Notes: generated by a model not told the origin, from the sequence alone. DNA of 64,000 bases from Pseudomonas borbori (GCF_900115555.1 NZ_FOWX01000007.1:1-64000); one strand, 5' to 3'; shown: positions 23,016 to 32,893, numbered from the stretch's first letter. Numbers and translations: made by a program.

Positions 23016-23340
23016 CTGTCTGCTCCTGGTTGCGCGTCCAGTGGGCGATTCAGTTCGAGCGGCAACAGCGTCCACTCGCCAGGTCGAAGCGGAAGCCATC
23101 CACGTGCATCTCCGCGGCCCAGTGGCGCTGCGAGCCGCGTACATTGTGGAGGCCGGCCAGGGCTCGGGGCAGGGTGGCAGAGACTTCGCCGAGGCCGCCG
23201 CTCTTGGCCCACTCGAAGGTGATGAAGAGGATATTGCGTCTGCCCGGCTGGAAGCTGTGAAGTTGCAGATTGGGCTTGCCGAGGGCCGGCAGTTCGACTC
23301 CGGCGGCTTTATTTTTGCGGCGTTCTGGCCTGGGGTTTGT
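23012..23340 (-). pseudogene. Fused remnant of glycogen genes (glgA'-'glgX scar)
   Basis: On the minus strand one frame reads [20 protein letters not shown] then [13 protein letters not shown] (about 23145-23235), the N-terminal ADP-glucose-binding region of glycogen synthase GlgA with a few residues missing. It runs straight into [17 protein letters not shown] (23074-23124), the nucleophile motif of the debranching enzyme GlgX, and stops at 23050. No start codon fits, as a TGA precedes the homology. A second frame beyond ends in a TGA (23012-23014) overlapping the ybhP ATG, the relic of a translationally coupled gene end. Two genes normally kilobases apart in pseudomonad glg clusters are thus joined by deletion. 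Identification is by motif recognition. Confidence 0.72.
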
Positions 23341-23814
23341 CGCGAGGAATCTGCCATCGAATCCTCACGTAAACACGTGATCCAGGCAGGAAGCCGAAAC
23401 GCAGGCGGTGCGCAGATGCCCTCCCGGTTTGCTGTTCGGAAAAGTACCCGAACAAGAGTGGTGGCCCCGAAACGGGACTCGGTGCGTCGTTGAAAAATAC
23501 GCAAACTCTTGAGTTTCGGACCAGCAGAACAATCGAGTGTTCCCTCCTTGCGAGCAGGGGGCGCTTCATCCAGTCCTCGCTGCGGGGGAGCAATAGCTGA
23601 AACTCAACCTACTCATTGACTATAGTCAGCAGCCCGCAGGATGTGCGTCGTCCCTGGTGTGGAGGCGGCCGGCGGGCCGGCCGCAGAGGATAGTCGAGGC
23701 CGATGCGACTGCACGACGGCTGGCGAGGCAAGCGGCGTGCGCATGTCACCCGGAAACCGTCCACGGCCGCCCGGGTCTAATCTGACAGGTATAGCCTGCA
23801 AGAGGGCCTACGCG
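23341..23814. other. Intergenic region, no convincing gene
   Basis: Holds a hairpin at 23365-23380 (TCACGT AAAC ACGTGA) and otherwise unassigned sequence. A minus-strand frame of 94 residues (23309-23593) has no recognisable features and overlaps the glg scar, so it is not called. Confidence 0.5.
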
Positions 23815-24156
23815 ATGAAGCGGCGCTATCTGTTATACCTCGGCCTGCTGCTGCCACTGGCCGCCTGCACCCTGCATGTCGATGGGGATCGCGGGTACGC
23901 GCCCCCTCCGCACTACGCACCGCCGCCCCAGGTCGAGTGGCGCTGGGATCCCGATCTCGACGTCTATGTGGTGCTCGGTTGGCCGCATCTGTATTACCGG
24001 GATCGGGTCTATTATCGCTGGCGCGATCATGATGGCTGGTACTGGTCCGATCGCCATGATGGCGGCTGGAGCAGGGGCAGCAAGCAGTTGCCGCCGGGGC
24101 TGAGCAAGAAGTACGGCAAACAGCGGCGTTCCTATGGCGGCGGTGGCGGCTATTAG
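23815..24156 (+). CDS. Small Tyr/Trp/Gly-rich lipoprotein
   Basis: Protein of 113 residues beginning MKRRYLLYLGLLLPLAAC, a lipoprotein signal with Cys18 as acylation site. The mature part is unusual: proline-rich (APPPHYAPPP), then about 60 residues full of Trp, Tyr, Asp and His (WRWDPDLDVYVVLGWPHLYY), ending in a glycine-rich tail. This resembles small YXWXX-type envelope proteins of pseudomonads without assigned function. AGAGGG lies 8 bases before the ATG. It stands alone, divergent from the glg scar and 165 bases before fusA2. Confidence 0.75.
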   Translation: MKRRYLLYLGLLLPLAACTLHVDGDRGYAPPPHYAPPPQVEWRWDPDLDVYVVLGWPHLYYRDRVYYRWRDHDGWYWSDRHDGGWSRGSKQLPPGLSKKYGKQRRSYGGGGGY

Positions 24157-24321
24157 CCGGTTTGCCAACGGCCTTTGGCCGCTCTCCCGATAGGCGGCGG
24201 TGCATCGCGTCTGCAGAGGTTTGCAGTGGTGCTAGCGTTGACATGTGGACGGCGGTTGTTGCGCCGACCCGCGTGGTTCTACTTCCTGCGCCGCGTTTAG
24301 CCAGTCATGGAGGTGATCGTC

Positions 24322-26424
24322 ATGGCCCGCACTACAGCTATCAGCCATTACCGCAACATCGGCATAGTGGCGCATGTGGATGCCGGCAAGACCACCACCA
24401 CCGAGCGGATCCTGTTCTACACCGGGGTCAACTACAAGATGGGCGAGGTGCACGATGGCGCCGCGACCATGGACTGGATGGCGCAGGAGCAGGAGCGCGG
24501 CATCACCATCACCTCGGCGGCAACCACGGCGTTCTGGAGCGGCTCGCGCAAGCAGCTGGACAGCTACCGGATCAACATCATCGACACCCCCGGCCACGTC
24601 GACTTCACCATCGAGGTGGAGCGTTCGTTGCGCGTGCTGGACGGTGCGGTGGTGGTGTTCAGTGGCGCCGACGGGGTCGAGCCGCAATCGGAGACGGTCT
24701 GGCGCCAGGCCGACAAGTACCGGGTGCCGCGCATCGCCTTCGTCAACAAGATGGACCGGGCCGGCGCCGACTTCCTCCGCGTGGTCGCGCAGATCAAGCA
24801 GCGCCTGGGCCATACGCCGGTGCCGATCCAGTTGCCGATCGGCCAGGAGGAGGAATTCCGCGGGCAGATCGACCTGATCCGCATGAAGGCCATCTACTGG
24901 AGCGCCGAGGACCAGGGCATGAACGGCCGCGAGGAGGAGATTCCGGCCGAGCTGCTGGAGCAGGCGCAACACTGGCGCGCCAACCTGCTCGAGGCCGCTG
25001 CCGAGGGCAGCGAGGAACTGCTCGACAAGTACCTGGAGGGTGGCGAGCTGTCGGAGGACGAGATCAAGAACGGCCTGCGCCTGCGTACCCTGTCCTGCGA
25101 GGTGGTGCCGGCGGTGTGCGGCTCGGCATTCAAGAACAAGGGCGTGCCGCTGATGCTCGATGCGGTGGTCGAGCTGTTGCCGGCGCCCAGCGAGGTCCCG
25201 GCGATCCGCGGCACCCATCCGGACCACCCGGAGCGTGAAGACGAGCGTCATGCCGATGACGACGAGCCCTTCGCGGCGCTGGCATTCAAGATCGCCAGCG
25301 ACCCCTTCGTCGGTACCCTGACCTTCATCCGCGTATATTCCGGGGTGCTCAGCTCTGGCGATGCGGTGTTCAACTCGGTCAAGGGCAAGAAGGAGCGGGT
25401 CGGCCGCATGGTGCAGATGCACGCCAACCATCGCGCCGAGATCAAGGCGGTGTGCGCCGGCGACATCGCCGCGCTGATCGGCATGAAGGACGTCACCACC
25501 GGCGATACCCTGTGCGACCTGAACAAACCGATCGTGCTCGAACGCATGGACTTCCCCGAGCCGGTGATCTCCATCGCCGTGGAGCCCAAGACCAAGGCCG
25601 ACCAGGAGAAGATGGGCGTGGCCCTGGGCCGGCTGGCCCAGGAAGACCCCTCGTTCCGGGTGCGCACCGATGAGGAAACCACCCAGACCATCATCTCCGG
25701 CATGGGCGAGTTGCACCTGGACATCATCGTCGACCGCCTGCGCCGCGAGTTCGGCGTCGAGGCCAACACCGGCAAGCCGCAGGTGGCCTATCGCGAGACC
25801 ATCCGCAATACCTGCGAGATCGAGGGCAAGTTCGTCCGCCAGACCGGCGGGCACGGCCAGTATGGCCACTGCTGGATCCGCTTCGCGCCGGCCGACGAGG
25901 GCCAGGAGGGGCTGCAGTTCAGCAACGAGATCGTCGGCGGGGCGATCCCGCGTGAATACATTCCAGCGATCCAGAAAGGCATCGAGGAGCAGATGAAGAA
26001 CGGCGTGCTCGCCGGTTATCCGTTGCTCGGCCTCAAGGCCGCGGTGTTCGACGGCTCCAGCCATGACGTCGATTCCAGCGAACTGGCCTACAAGATCGCC
26101 GCCTCCATGGCCACCAAGCAGCTGTCGCAGCAGGGCGGGGCGGTGCTGCTGGAGCCGGTGATGCGCCTCGAGGTGGTCACGCCCGAGGAATACATGGGCG
26201 ACATCATGGGCGACCTCAATCGCCGCCGCGGCCTGATCCACGGCACCGAGGAGGCCGTGACGGGACGCATCGTGCGCGCCGAAGTGCCGCTGGGCGAGAT
26301 GTTCGGCTACGCCACCGATGTGCGTTCGATGTCCCAGGGGCGAGCCAGCTTTTCCATGGAGTTCGCCCGCTACGCCGAGGCGCCGGCGCATATCGCCGCG
26401 GCCATCCTCAAGAAGACGGGCTGA
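24322..26424 (+). CDS. fusA2: Elongation factor G, second copy type (FusA2)
   Basis: Translation GTPase of 700 residues. GTPase motifs are [14 protein letters not shown] (G1), [11 protein letters not shown] (G2), DTPGHVDF (G3) and NKMDR (G4), followed by domains II-V in the usual EF-G order. The ATG at 24322 is chosen because a near-perfect GGAGGTGATC ribosome site precedes it; an ATG 15 bases upstream lies over that site. It is not beside rpsL, rpsG or tufA, as the main fusA would be, so this is likely the second EF-G (FusA2 type) found in pseudomonads. Whether it acts in elongation, recycling or stress cannot be read from sequence. Confidence 0.9.
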   Translation: MARTTAISHYRNIGIVAHVDAGKTTTTERILFYTGVNYKMGEVHDGAATMDWMAQEQERGITITSAATTAFWSGSRKQLDSYRINIIDTPGHVDFTIEVERSLRVLDGAVVVFSGADGVEPQSETVWRQADKYRVPRIAFVNKMDRAGADFLRVVAQIKQRLGHTPVPIQLPIGQEEEFRGQIDLIRMKAIYWSAEDQGMNGREEEIPAELLEQAQHWRANLLEAAAEGSEELLDKYLEGGELSEDEIKNGLRLRTLSCEVVPAVCGSAFKNKGVPLMLDAVVELLPAPSEVPAIRGTHPDHPEREDERHADDDEPFAALAFKIASDPFVGTLTFIRVYSGVLSSGDAVFNSVKGKKERVGRMVQMHANHRAEIKAVCAGDIAALIGMKDVTTGDTLCDLNKPIVLERMDFPEPVISIAVEPKTKADQEKMGVALGRLAQEDPSFRVRTDEETTQTIISGMGELHLDIIVDRLRREFGVEANTGKPQVAYRETIRNTCEIEGKFVRQTGGHGQYGHCWIRFAPADEGQEGLQFSNEIVGGAIPREYIPAIQKGIEEQMKNGVLAGYPLLGLKAAVFDGSSHDVDSSELAYKIAASMATKQLSQQGGAVLLEPVMRLEVVTPEEYMGDIMGDLNRRRGLIHGTEEAVTGRIVRAEVPLGEMFGYATDVRSMSQGRASFSMEFARYAEAPAHIAAAILKKTG

Positions 26425-26567
26425 AGGCGCCGACAGGCTCCGGCAAGCAAAGTGGCGGGGCAAAAAAAGTCGGGGGCAGTCTGTCGATTCGCCCATGGGG
26501 CGTTCGACTACTGGGCAGACGCCACGCCACTGGCCGCGTGGCTTTGTCCCAGCGAGGAGATACGACG

Positions 26568-26993
26568 ATGCGTTTTATGGTGATAGTCAAGGCAACCGCG
26601 GATTCCGAGGCCGGGGTGATGCCCAGCGAGGAGCTGCTGGCGGCCATGGGTCGCTACAACGAAGAACTGGCCGAGGCCGGCGTGATGCGCGCCGGCGAGG
26701 GCCTGCAGCCCAGCGCCAAGGGCGTGCGGGTGAAATTCTCCGGCGACCAGCGCAGCGTGACCGAAGGCCCTTTCAGCGAAACCAAGGAACTGATCGCCGG
26801 TTTCTGGATCTTCCAGGTAGCGTCATTGCAAGCGTGCATCGAGTGGGTCAAGCGCTGCCCCAATCCGATGCCTGGCGAGTCGGAGATCGAGATTCGTCAG
26901 ATCTTCGAAGCGGAAGACTTTGGCGCCGAATTCACCCCCGAGTTGCGCGAGCAGGAAGCCCGTATTCGCGCGCGCATCGATTCTGAAGACTGA
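26568..26993 (+). CDS. YCII/DGPF-domain protein
   Basis: Small cytoplasmic protein of 141 residues with the YCII-related fold: opening MRFMVIVKA, a central GEGLQPSAKGVRVKFSG and TEGPFSETKELIAGFWI, the version of the DGPF motif typical of this group. No reaction is established; members often sit beside VOC/PhnB proteins or ECF sigma factors. Here the next gene, 11 bases on, is a PhnB-like protein, so the two form a small operon. No sigma factor is present. AGGAGA lies before the ATG. Confidence 0.85.
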   Translation: MRFMVIVKATADSEAGVMPSEELLAAMGRYNEELAEAGVMRAGEGLQPSAKGVRVKFSGDQRSVTEGPFSETKELIAGFWIFQVASLQACIEWVKRCPNPMPGESEIEIRQIFEAEDFGAEFTPELREQEARIRARIDSED

Positions 26994-27004
26994 GGAGCGT
27001 TCTT

Positions 27005-27424
27005 ATGAAGATCCATGCCTACCTGATGTTCGACGGCCAGTGCGAGGCCGCGTTCAACTTCTACGCCGAGTGCCTGGGTGGCACCCTGGAGATGATGCGC
27101 TACGCCGACAGCCCCGAGGATATGCAGGTCCCGGCGGAGTTCCAGCAGCGCATCATGCATGTCTGCCTGACGGTGGGCGACCAGTTGCTGATGGCCTCCG
27201 ACACCCTGCCGCAGTCTCCGTACGAGGGCATCAAGGGCTGTTCGATCTCGCTGCAGGTGGACAACGTGCCCGAGGCCGAGCGCCTGTACGCCGCGTTGTC
27301 TGCTCAGGGTTCGGTGCAGATGGCGCTGCAACAGACCTTCTGGGCCACGCGCTTCGCCATGCTCACCGACCGTTTCGGTGTGTCCTGGATGATCAACTGC
27401 GCGGTGGATAGCCAGATGGGTTGA
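27005..27424 (+). CDS. PhnB-like VOC-superfamily protein
   Basis: Protein of 139 residues with the glyoxalase/bleomycin-resistance (VOC) fold of the PhnB type: MKIHAYLMFDGQCEAAFNFY, then LGGTLEMMRYADSP and a C-terminal DRFGVSWMINC. PhnB-like proteins are dimers without a settled reaction. TGAGGAGCGT precedes the ATG. Co-transcribed with the YCII protein upstream. A REP pair follows 16 bases after its stop. Confidence 0.85.
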   Translation: MKIHAYLMFDGQCEAAFNFYAECLGGTLEMMRYADSPEDMQVPAEFQQRIMHVCLTVGDQLLMASDTLPQSPYEGIKGCSISLQVDNVPEAERLYAALSAQGSVQMALQQTFWATRFAMLTDRFGVSWMINCAVDSQMG

Positions 27425-27439
27425 GTTTGCGGGCACATT

Positions 27440-27493
27440 GGTGCGCGCGGTGCACCCTACGGGGTACGGATCGTAGGGTGCGCCGTGCGCACC
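27440..27493. repeat. REP pair after the VOC gene
   Basis: Copies at 27440-27460 and 27473-27493 in opposite orientation, 12 bases apart. Directly beyond, 27491-27509 is a further small palindrome (CACCGGG / CCCGGTG). Confidence 0.85.
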
Positions 27494-27531
27494 GGGCATG
27501 ACCCGGTGCTGGTGCCAGCAAAGGCTTTGCC

Positions 27532-29793
27532 TTAGCTGACCAGGGTCAGCGTTGCTTGCGGCTGTTGTTCCGGCTCGGCTACGCCGGCGAGGAATTCATC
27601 ACCCCAACGGCGGATGTCGTTGTAGCTGACGATATCGAACAGTTCGCGCAACCGTGCCTGGGCTTCGGCCTTGGGCATGTTCAGCGCCAGGTAACAGGTG
27701 CTGGCCAGGTCCGCGGTGTCGTGCGGGTTGGTCAGCAGGGCACCCTTGAGTTCGGCGGCGGCACCGGCGAACTCCGAGAGTACCAGCACCCCATGGCCCT
27801 CGAGCAGGCCCTGGACGGCGACGAACTCCTTGGCCACCAGGTTGAGACCGTCGCGCAGCGGAGTGATCCACATCACGTCGGCCATGGCGTACCAGGCCAC
27901 CACCTGCTCGAAGGGGAAGGCGCGGAAGAAGAACTGCACCGGCGTCCAGCCAATGTGGGCGAAGCGCCCGTTGATACGGCCGACGGCTTGTTCGATCTGC
28001 GCTTGCAGTTCGTCGTAGACGGTCATCTCGCGCGCGGCTGGCACACAGATGCTCACCAGGGTGACCTTGCCCAGCAGTTCCGGGTTGTCCGTCAGCAGGC
28101 GTTCGTAGGCCTGGAGTTTTTCCAGGATGCCCTTGGTGTAGTCGAGGCGTTCCACCGAAAGAATCAGTTTCAGCCCGCTGAGTTCCTTGCGCAGGTTGGC
28201 CATCTGCTCCTGGATCTTCGGCTGGTCCAGGGCGCTGCTGATCCGGCCGATATCCAGGCCGACCGGGTGGGCGCCGAGTTTGACGATCCGGCTACCGGTG
28301 TCCACCGCGGTGGTCATGCGCTCCAGGCCCACGGCGCAGCCATAGGTGATGAAGCGCGGCGCACAGTTCTGCCGGCTGACGGTTTGCAGCGGGGTGACGC
28401 CGCGCGCCACGTCGACGAAATTTTCCACCTGGCGCGGGATGTGAAAGCCGATGTAGTCGCATTGCAGCAGGCTGCCGATGATCTGCTTGCGCCACGGCAG
28501 CACGTTGAACACATCCGCCGAGGGAAAGTAGGTGTGGTGGAAGAAGGCGATGCGCAGGTCCGGGCGCAACTCGCGCAGGTAGCCGGGGACCATCCACAGG
28601 TTGTAGTCGTGCAGCCAGACGATGGCGCCTTCGGCGGCTTCCAACGCGGTGCGTTCGGCGAAGTCACGGTTGACCTTGAGGAACACCTGCCAGTCGTCTT
28701 CGTTGAAGGTGGCGCGCTCCCAGAAGGTGTGCAGGGTCGGCCAGAAGGCTTCCTTGGAGAAGCGCTTGTAGAAGATGTCGACTTCTTCCTTGCTCAGCTT
28801 GACCCGCGCGGCCTTGAGCTTGGGGTAGCGCTCGGCGTCCACGCTGGTGTGGATGTCGAATGGCTCGTCGTCGTCCTCATGCACGGCCCAGGCGACCCAG
28901 GAACCGGGCCGGCCATCGCCGAAGAAGCTCAGCAGGGAAGGGATGATGCCGTTCGGCGAAGTCGGCCGGCGGCGTTGCAGCTTGCCGTCGACCCGGTGCT
29001 CTTCATAGGGCAGGCGGTGGTAGACCATCACCAACTCCGACTTGCCGGGTGCGGCGGTGACCCGTCGTTCGGCGGCGATGCCATGCTCGCCGAGGAAACC
29101 GAAGTGGGCGAACGCCTGGAGAATCCCGCCGCAACCCGGGCGGCTGGCATGCAGGGTGCGCGAGTGCTGCTCGGTGGCTTGCAGCAGGCCGGCTTCGGAG
29201 TCGCCGACGCAGACACCATTGAAGGTGCCGCTGAGCATGCTCAGGTCGTTGAGGGTGTCGCCGGCGGCCAGCACCTGGTCGTTGTCCAGCTCCAGCCAGT
29301 CGACCAGGGCTTGCAGGCTGCTGCCCTTGTTGACGCCCTGGGGCAGGAAGTCCAGGTAGCGTTCGGCCGAGTACAGCAGGTCGCAACCGAGCGCCTGGGC
29401 GGCGGCGAGCAGTGCCGAATTGGCGGCCTGCGCGGGCGTGCAGAAGTAGGAGCAGCGGCGCATCTGCGGCACGTCCTGGCGCTCCAGGCCGAAGCCCTCG
29501 ATGGCGCTGGCGACCTGGCTTTCGCCGGGCCAGAGCGCATCGACCAGGCTTTGCAGCGGCTGGATCGGCTGCAGGCTGTCGCCGTGGGTAAAGCTGGCGC
29601 CGACGTCGGAAATGATGAAGTCCGGCTGGGGCAGGGTCGGGTCGGCCAGCAGTGGCAGGACCGACTCCAGGCTGCGGCCGGTGACATAGGCCAGGCGGAT
29701 TTCCGGGTGGGCGGCGATGGTCTGGTAGAGGCTCAGGCGATCCTCGGGATCGCCGGCGAGAAAGGTTCCATCGAGATCGGTGGCAAGTAACAT
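27532..29793 (-). CDS. ggpPS: Bifunctional glucosylglycerol-phosphate phosphatase/synthase GgpPS
   Basis: Two-domain protein of 753 residues. Residues 1 to about 235 are a HAD phosphatase of the sucrose-phosphatase type (DLDGTF with Asp6 and Asp8, later AAGDTLNDLSML). Residues about 260-740 are a GT20 synthase like trehalose-phosphate synthase (VWLHDYNLWMVP, LSVERLDYTKGILEKL, ITPLRDGLNLVAKEF). This order, phosphatase first, is that of the GgpPS enzymes that make the osmolyte glucosylglycerol from ADP-glucose and glycerol-3-phosphate. A trehalose-forming fusion normally has the synthase first. GGAGACT precedes the ATG. An MFS transporter gene lies 118 bases upstream on the same strand. Salt induction is expected from the family; no operator was recognised. 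Confidence 0.86.
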   Translation of the reverse strand: MLLATDLDGTFLAGDPEDRLSLYQTIAAHPEIRLAYVTGRSLESVLPLLADPTLPQPDFIISDVGASFTHGDSLQPIQPLQSLVDALWPGESQVASAIEGFGLERQDVPQMRRCSYFCTPAQAANSALLAAAQALGCDLLYSAERYLDFLPQGVNKGSSLQALVDWLELDNDQVLAAGDTLNDLSMLSGTFNGVCVGDSEAGLLQATEQHSRTLHASRPGCGGILQAFAHFGFLGEHGIAAERRVTAAPGKSELVMVYHRLPYEEHRVDGKLQRRRPTSPNGIIPSLLSFFGDGRPGSWVAWAVHEDDDEPFDIHTSVDAERYPKLKAARVKLSKEEVDIFYKRFSKEAFWPTLHTFWERATFNEDDWQVFLKVNRDFAERTALEAAEGAIVWLHDYNLWMVPGYLRELRPDLRIAFFHHTYFPSADVFNVLPWRKQIIGSLLQCDYIGFHIPRQVENFVDVARGVTPLQTVSRQNCAPRFITYGCAVGLERMTTAVDTGSRIVKLGAHPVGLDIGRISSALDQPKIQEQMANLRKELSGLKLILSVERLDYTKGILEKLQAYERLLTDNPELLGKVTLVSICVPAAREMTVYDELQAQIEQAVGRINGRFAHIGWTPVQFFFRAFPFEQVVAWYAMADVMWITPLRDGLNLVAKEFVAVQGLLEGHGVLVLSEFAGAAAELKGALLTNPHDTADLASTCYLALNMPKAEAQARLRELFDIVSYNDIRRWGDEFLAGVAEPEQQPQATLTLVS

Positions 29794-29911
29794 GCGCAGT
29801 CTCCTTATGCAGTTGACGCGCCGACATGGGCCGACGTGCTAAGTGTCGGGCGGACTCGCTTGGCAGCGGCCGCCTCTTCTGTGATGCGGGAGCAGATCGT
29901 TCGTTCGGCTC

Positions 29912-31171
29912 CTACGTTGATTCGGTAATGGGTTCCTCACCGATGTCGTCCGCTGGCGGCGCATCGGGCATCAATTCCAGCACGGTATGGCTGGTGCGCA
30001 GCATCGGCATGAAGTGCCCATGCGGCTCGCTGACCAGGTCGCTGACGTGGCGCAAACGGTACAAGGTATAAGCGGCGAGCAAACCGAGGGTGGCGGCGAA
30101 GTACAGCGGCAGCGCCTGTGCGCCCAGCTGCTGCATCAGCAGGCCGGCCAGTAGCGGGCCGCACGCAGAACCGATGCCGTTGACCATCAGCAGGCTGCTG
30201 GAACCGGCGAGAATTTCATCGCTGTGCAACTGGTCGATCAACTGCGCCACTGCAATCGGGTAGATGGCGAAGGCCAGGCCGCCCCAGACAAAGATCGCCG
30301 CGAGCAGCAGGCGTCCGCTGGGCAGCACGCTCATCAGCAGGGCCACCGCCACCGCCAGCGCCACCACCCAGAACAGCACCAGGCGCCGGTCATGCTTGTC
30401 GGAATAGATACCGATTGGCCACTGCAGCAGGGCGCCGCCGAGAATCGCACTGCTCATCAACAGGCCGACGCCAGTGGCATCGAAGCCGCTGAGGCTGGCA
30501 TACACCGGCGCCATGCCCCAGAAAGCCCCCAGGGCCAGGCCGGACAGGCCGGCGGCGGCAATCGCCAAAGGCGCGATACCGACCAGCTGGCGCAGGTTGG
30601 TATGCAGGGTTTCCGGCACGCTGGGCTGCGGCTGTCGAGTCAGGGCGATCGGCATCAGCGCCGCGCTGATCAACATCGCCGCGAAGACGAACAGCACGAA
30701 ATCGCTGGGGTCGGCCAGGTTGAGCAGCTGCTGCGCCGCCGCCAGGGCGCCGAGGTTGACCGCCATGTACAGGGCGAACACCTGGGCGCGTTTGTCGCTG
30801 GGCGCCCGGGCGTTGAGCCAGCTCTCGATCACCATGTACAGGCTGACCAGCGCCAGACCATAGAGCACGCGCAGACCCAGCCAGGCCCAGGGGTCGATGA
30901 TCAGGACGTGGAGCAGGGAGGTGATGGCGGCCAGCGCGGCACAAAAGGCAAACGCACGGATATGCCCAACGCGACGAACCAGCGGAATCGCCAGCCAGGT
31001 GCCAAGGAGAAAACCGACGAAGTACCCGGACATGATCAGTCCGAGCATCCCGGCGGAGTAGCCTTCGGCGACGCCACGCAGGGTCAGTAGAGTGTTGAGC
31101 AGGCCATTGCCGAGGAGGAGTAAAGCAACCCCACCGAGCAATGAGCTGATAGGGGCAATCAGGGACCACAT
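29912..31171 (-). CDS. MFS transporter, YcaD-like
   Basis: Inner-membrane protein of 419 residues with twelve predicted helices. Signature loops are SGYFVGFLLGTWLAIPLVRRVGH between helices 2 and 3 and NARAPSDKRAQVFALY mid-protein, as in the YcaD/UPF0226 branch of the major facilitator superfamily. Substrate unknown. It precedes ggpPS on the same strand, which might suggest osmolyte handling, but YcaD-type carriers are not known for this. It is preceded by an AT-rich stretch (31200-31290) suited to a promoter. Confidence 0.8.
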   Translation of the reverse strand: MWSLIAPISSLLGGVALLLLGNGLLNTLLTLRGVAEGYSAGMLGLIMSGYFVGFLLGTWLAIPLVRRVGHIRAFAFCAALAAITSLLHVLIIDPWAWLGLRVLYGLALVSLYMVIESWLNARAPSDKRAQVFALYMAVNLGALAAAQQLLNLADPSDFVLFVFAAMLISAALMPIALTRQPQPSVPETLHTNLRQLVGIAPLAIAAAGLSGLALGAFWGMAPVYASLSGFDATGVGLLMSSAILGGALLQWPIGIYSDKHDRRLVLFWVVALAVAVALLMSVLPSGRLLLAAIFVWGGLAFAIYPIAVAQLIDQLHSDEILAGSSSLLMVNGIGSACGPLLAGLLMQQLGAQALPLYFAATLGLLAAYTLYRLRHVSDLVSEPHGHFMPMLRTSHTVLELMPDAPPADDIGEEPITEST

Positions 31172-31335
31172 GGCGAACTACCCTAGGGGACTATGGCCTT
31201 GATAGCAAGCAGGAAGCGCGCCATGAATTTTTGGGAGTGTTGTTAATCTTTTGATTTATATGTGAAAAATAGTCTGATGGACGGTCGCTGGTTTTGCTGT
31301 TGGCAGAACCCGCACCATCCTGGTGCGTGCTCTGC

Positions 31336-31380
31336 TCAGAGGCTGTGAAAATATCGAGCGCTACAGTAGGCGAGAGCGCT
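31336..31380 (-). repeat. Short stop-anchored palindromic element with terminator form
   Basis: Read on the minus strand it begins at the DUF2254 stop codon: GAGCGCT, loop, AGCGCTC, then GATATTTTCACAGCC and TCTGAG. The 7-bp stem followed by a T-rich run is a good intrinsic terminator. It shares the distal arm of the family seen at 5543, 42695, 51936 and 61421. Confidence 0.7.
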
Positions 31381-32735
31381 CAGTGCTGCTCGAGCTGCAG
31401 CACTGAGAGCGCGGGCGGAGAGAGCCGGGCTGCCTTGTTGAAGCGTTCGATCATGTCATTCAACTCCTTGCGGTCGCGTCGAATGGCAATATGCCGGTCG
31501 GCTGTTTCCACGACACTGCGTGCGTGCGTGATCAACTCGGCTCGGTGATGGGCGCGAGGGTTTTGAAACATCAGGTTCTTGAACGCCTCTAGCAGGTTGG
31601 TCAGTACCTGCGGATCGCTTCTGCCATAGGTGCGTATTGGGCCGAAAATCTGCTGGAGTAGTTGGTCCAGTGATAGTTCGAAGAAAAATACACGGGGGGC
31701 TTCGCCCGCCAGCGGCGCGGAGTCCAGGTCTGGCAACTGCAGGCGCTTGCAGAACAGCACGCTGAGCATGTCGATAGCGGTGATGGCGGTGCCTGGGTCG
31801 TTGATGCCGGGGCTCAGGGCTTTCACCGCAATTTCGGAAATTTGCTGGCAGCCAAATACATAATGCGCGCTGGCGTATTGCTCGACGAAGAAGTTGAAGC
31901 AATCGAGCAGTTGCTGGCACAGTTCGTCGTCAACTTTGCGGTCGAGTTTGAGCAGCGGGTGGCCGGGCATGACGAAAAAACCGCGATGGACCAACACGGT
32001 CATGCGCAGGTCATTGTCTATCAGCAGCCGGTTGAGTATGTGGATATTGAGCGTCTTGAAATAACCGCTACGTTGCGCATTGACTACCACCCACCCCTGG
32101 TCTGCCGGCCAGGAAGGCTGCTCGTTGCCGTCGAGCAGTTCCACGCGGCTGGTGAGCTTCGCAAGCGTGGTGGCGTAGAGGTTGTTGAGGATGTATTCGA
32201 CTTGGATCGATTGCGAGATGGAACGAATGAAGTGCACGAACAGACCCAGGCAGGCAATAGCCAGCCCCAGCGTGATCAGCACGCCAAGGCTGGGGGCCTG
32301 GTGTTGCTCGGTCTGCTCAATGGTGGTGATCAACAGCAGTGCGTAGAGGATGGTTCCGAGGTAAAACCCCAGGGTCTTCTGGTGACTCTTGCTGCTGATC
32401 AGGCCTGGGATTACCCGTGGCGATAGGGACGCGGAGGCATTATTGAGCACTACCATGACCATCGAAAAGCTGAACACCATCAATGACAGGATGCCGCCGA
32501 CCAGGGTGCCAAGAATCAACCGGGCATTGTCGGGGTTACGCACCAGGCCAAAGTCGAACCGCTGTTTGAGCGCCATTAGCCAGGGCTGGTACTCGATGGC
32601 CATGTTCAATATGCACAGCAGTAAGAAACCCACGGCTATCAGCGTGGGAAAGAACGCCATGCTGTGAGTGACACGTTGGTAGGTGCGAAAGAGCAGGTTG
32701 GCGGGGTGGACCACAGGTTGTCTCGTGCTGACCAA
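31380..32735 (-). CDS. DUF2254-family membrane protein
   Basis: Predicted inner-membrane protein of up to 451 residues with four N-terminal membrane helices in two pairs (about 25-45 and 75-95, then 125-145 and 150-170) and a long cytoplasmic C-terminal half containing ALSPGINDPGTAITAID, the most conserved stretch of DUF2254. Function unknown. The start is uncertain: the longest form uses TTG at 32735, GTG at 32714 is possible, and the first ATG at 32660 would begin at MAFFPTLIAV. A terminator-like repeat begins exactly at its stop codon. Confidence 0.8.
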   Translation of the reverse strand: MVSTRQPVVHPANLLFRTYQRVTHSMAFFPTLIAVGFLLLCILNMAIEYQPWLMALKQRFDFGLVRNPDNARLILGTLVGGILSLMVFSFSMVMVVLNNASASLSPRVIPGLISSKSHQKTLGFYLGTILYALLLITTIEQTEQHQAPSLGVLITLGLAIACLGLFVHFIRSISQSIQVEYILNNLYATTLAKLTSRVELLDGNEQPSWPADQGWVVVNAQRSGYFKTLNIHILNRLLIDNDLRMTVLVHRGFFVMPGHPLLKLDRKVDDELCQQLLDCFNFFVEQYASAHYVFGCQQISEIAVKALSPGINDPGTAITAIDMLSVLFCKRLQLPDLDSAPLAGEAPRVFFFELSLDQLLQQIFGPIRTYGRSDPQVLTNLLEAFKNLMFQNPRAHHRAELITHARSVVETADRHIAIRRDRKELNDMIERFNKAARLSPPALSVLQLEQH

Positions 32736-32893
32736 GGGTGGGACAAACTATACAACTATAGCCTCCGCTCACGTGACGCCTACGCTGGCCTGAGTAGCAG
32801 GACAGCGAAACTGGTCAGTATCGTAACTATGTTCGCAGCGAGGCGGCTACCGCAGGGTAACCGCTTCGCCATCATGCCGGCGGCATTGAGCAA

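Noticed and set aside
23309..23593. Minus-strand frame of 94 residues beside the glg scar
   Set aside because: Overlaps the scar in another frame, no signal or motif, and composition typical of intergenic repeat DNA.
24232..26496. Minus-strand frame of 754 residues opposite fusA2
   Set aside because: No recognisable domain and biased composition; the plus strand has all EF-G motifs.
27556..29790. Plus-strand frame of 744 residues opposite ggpPS
   Set aside because: Shadow frame of a well-supported bifunctional enzyme; no start signal or motif.
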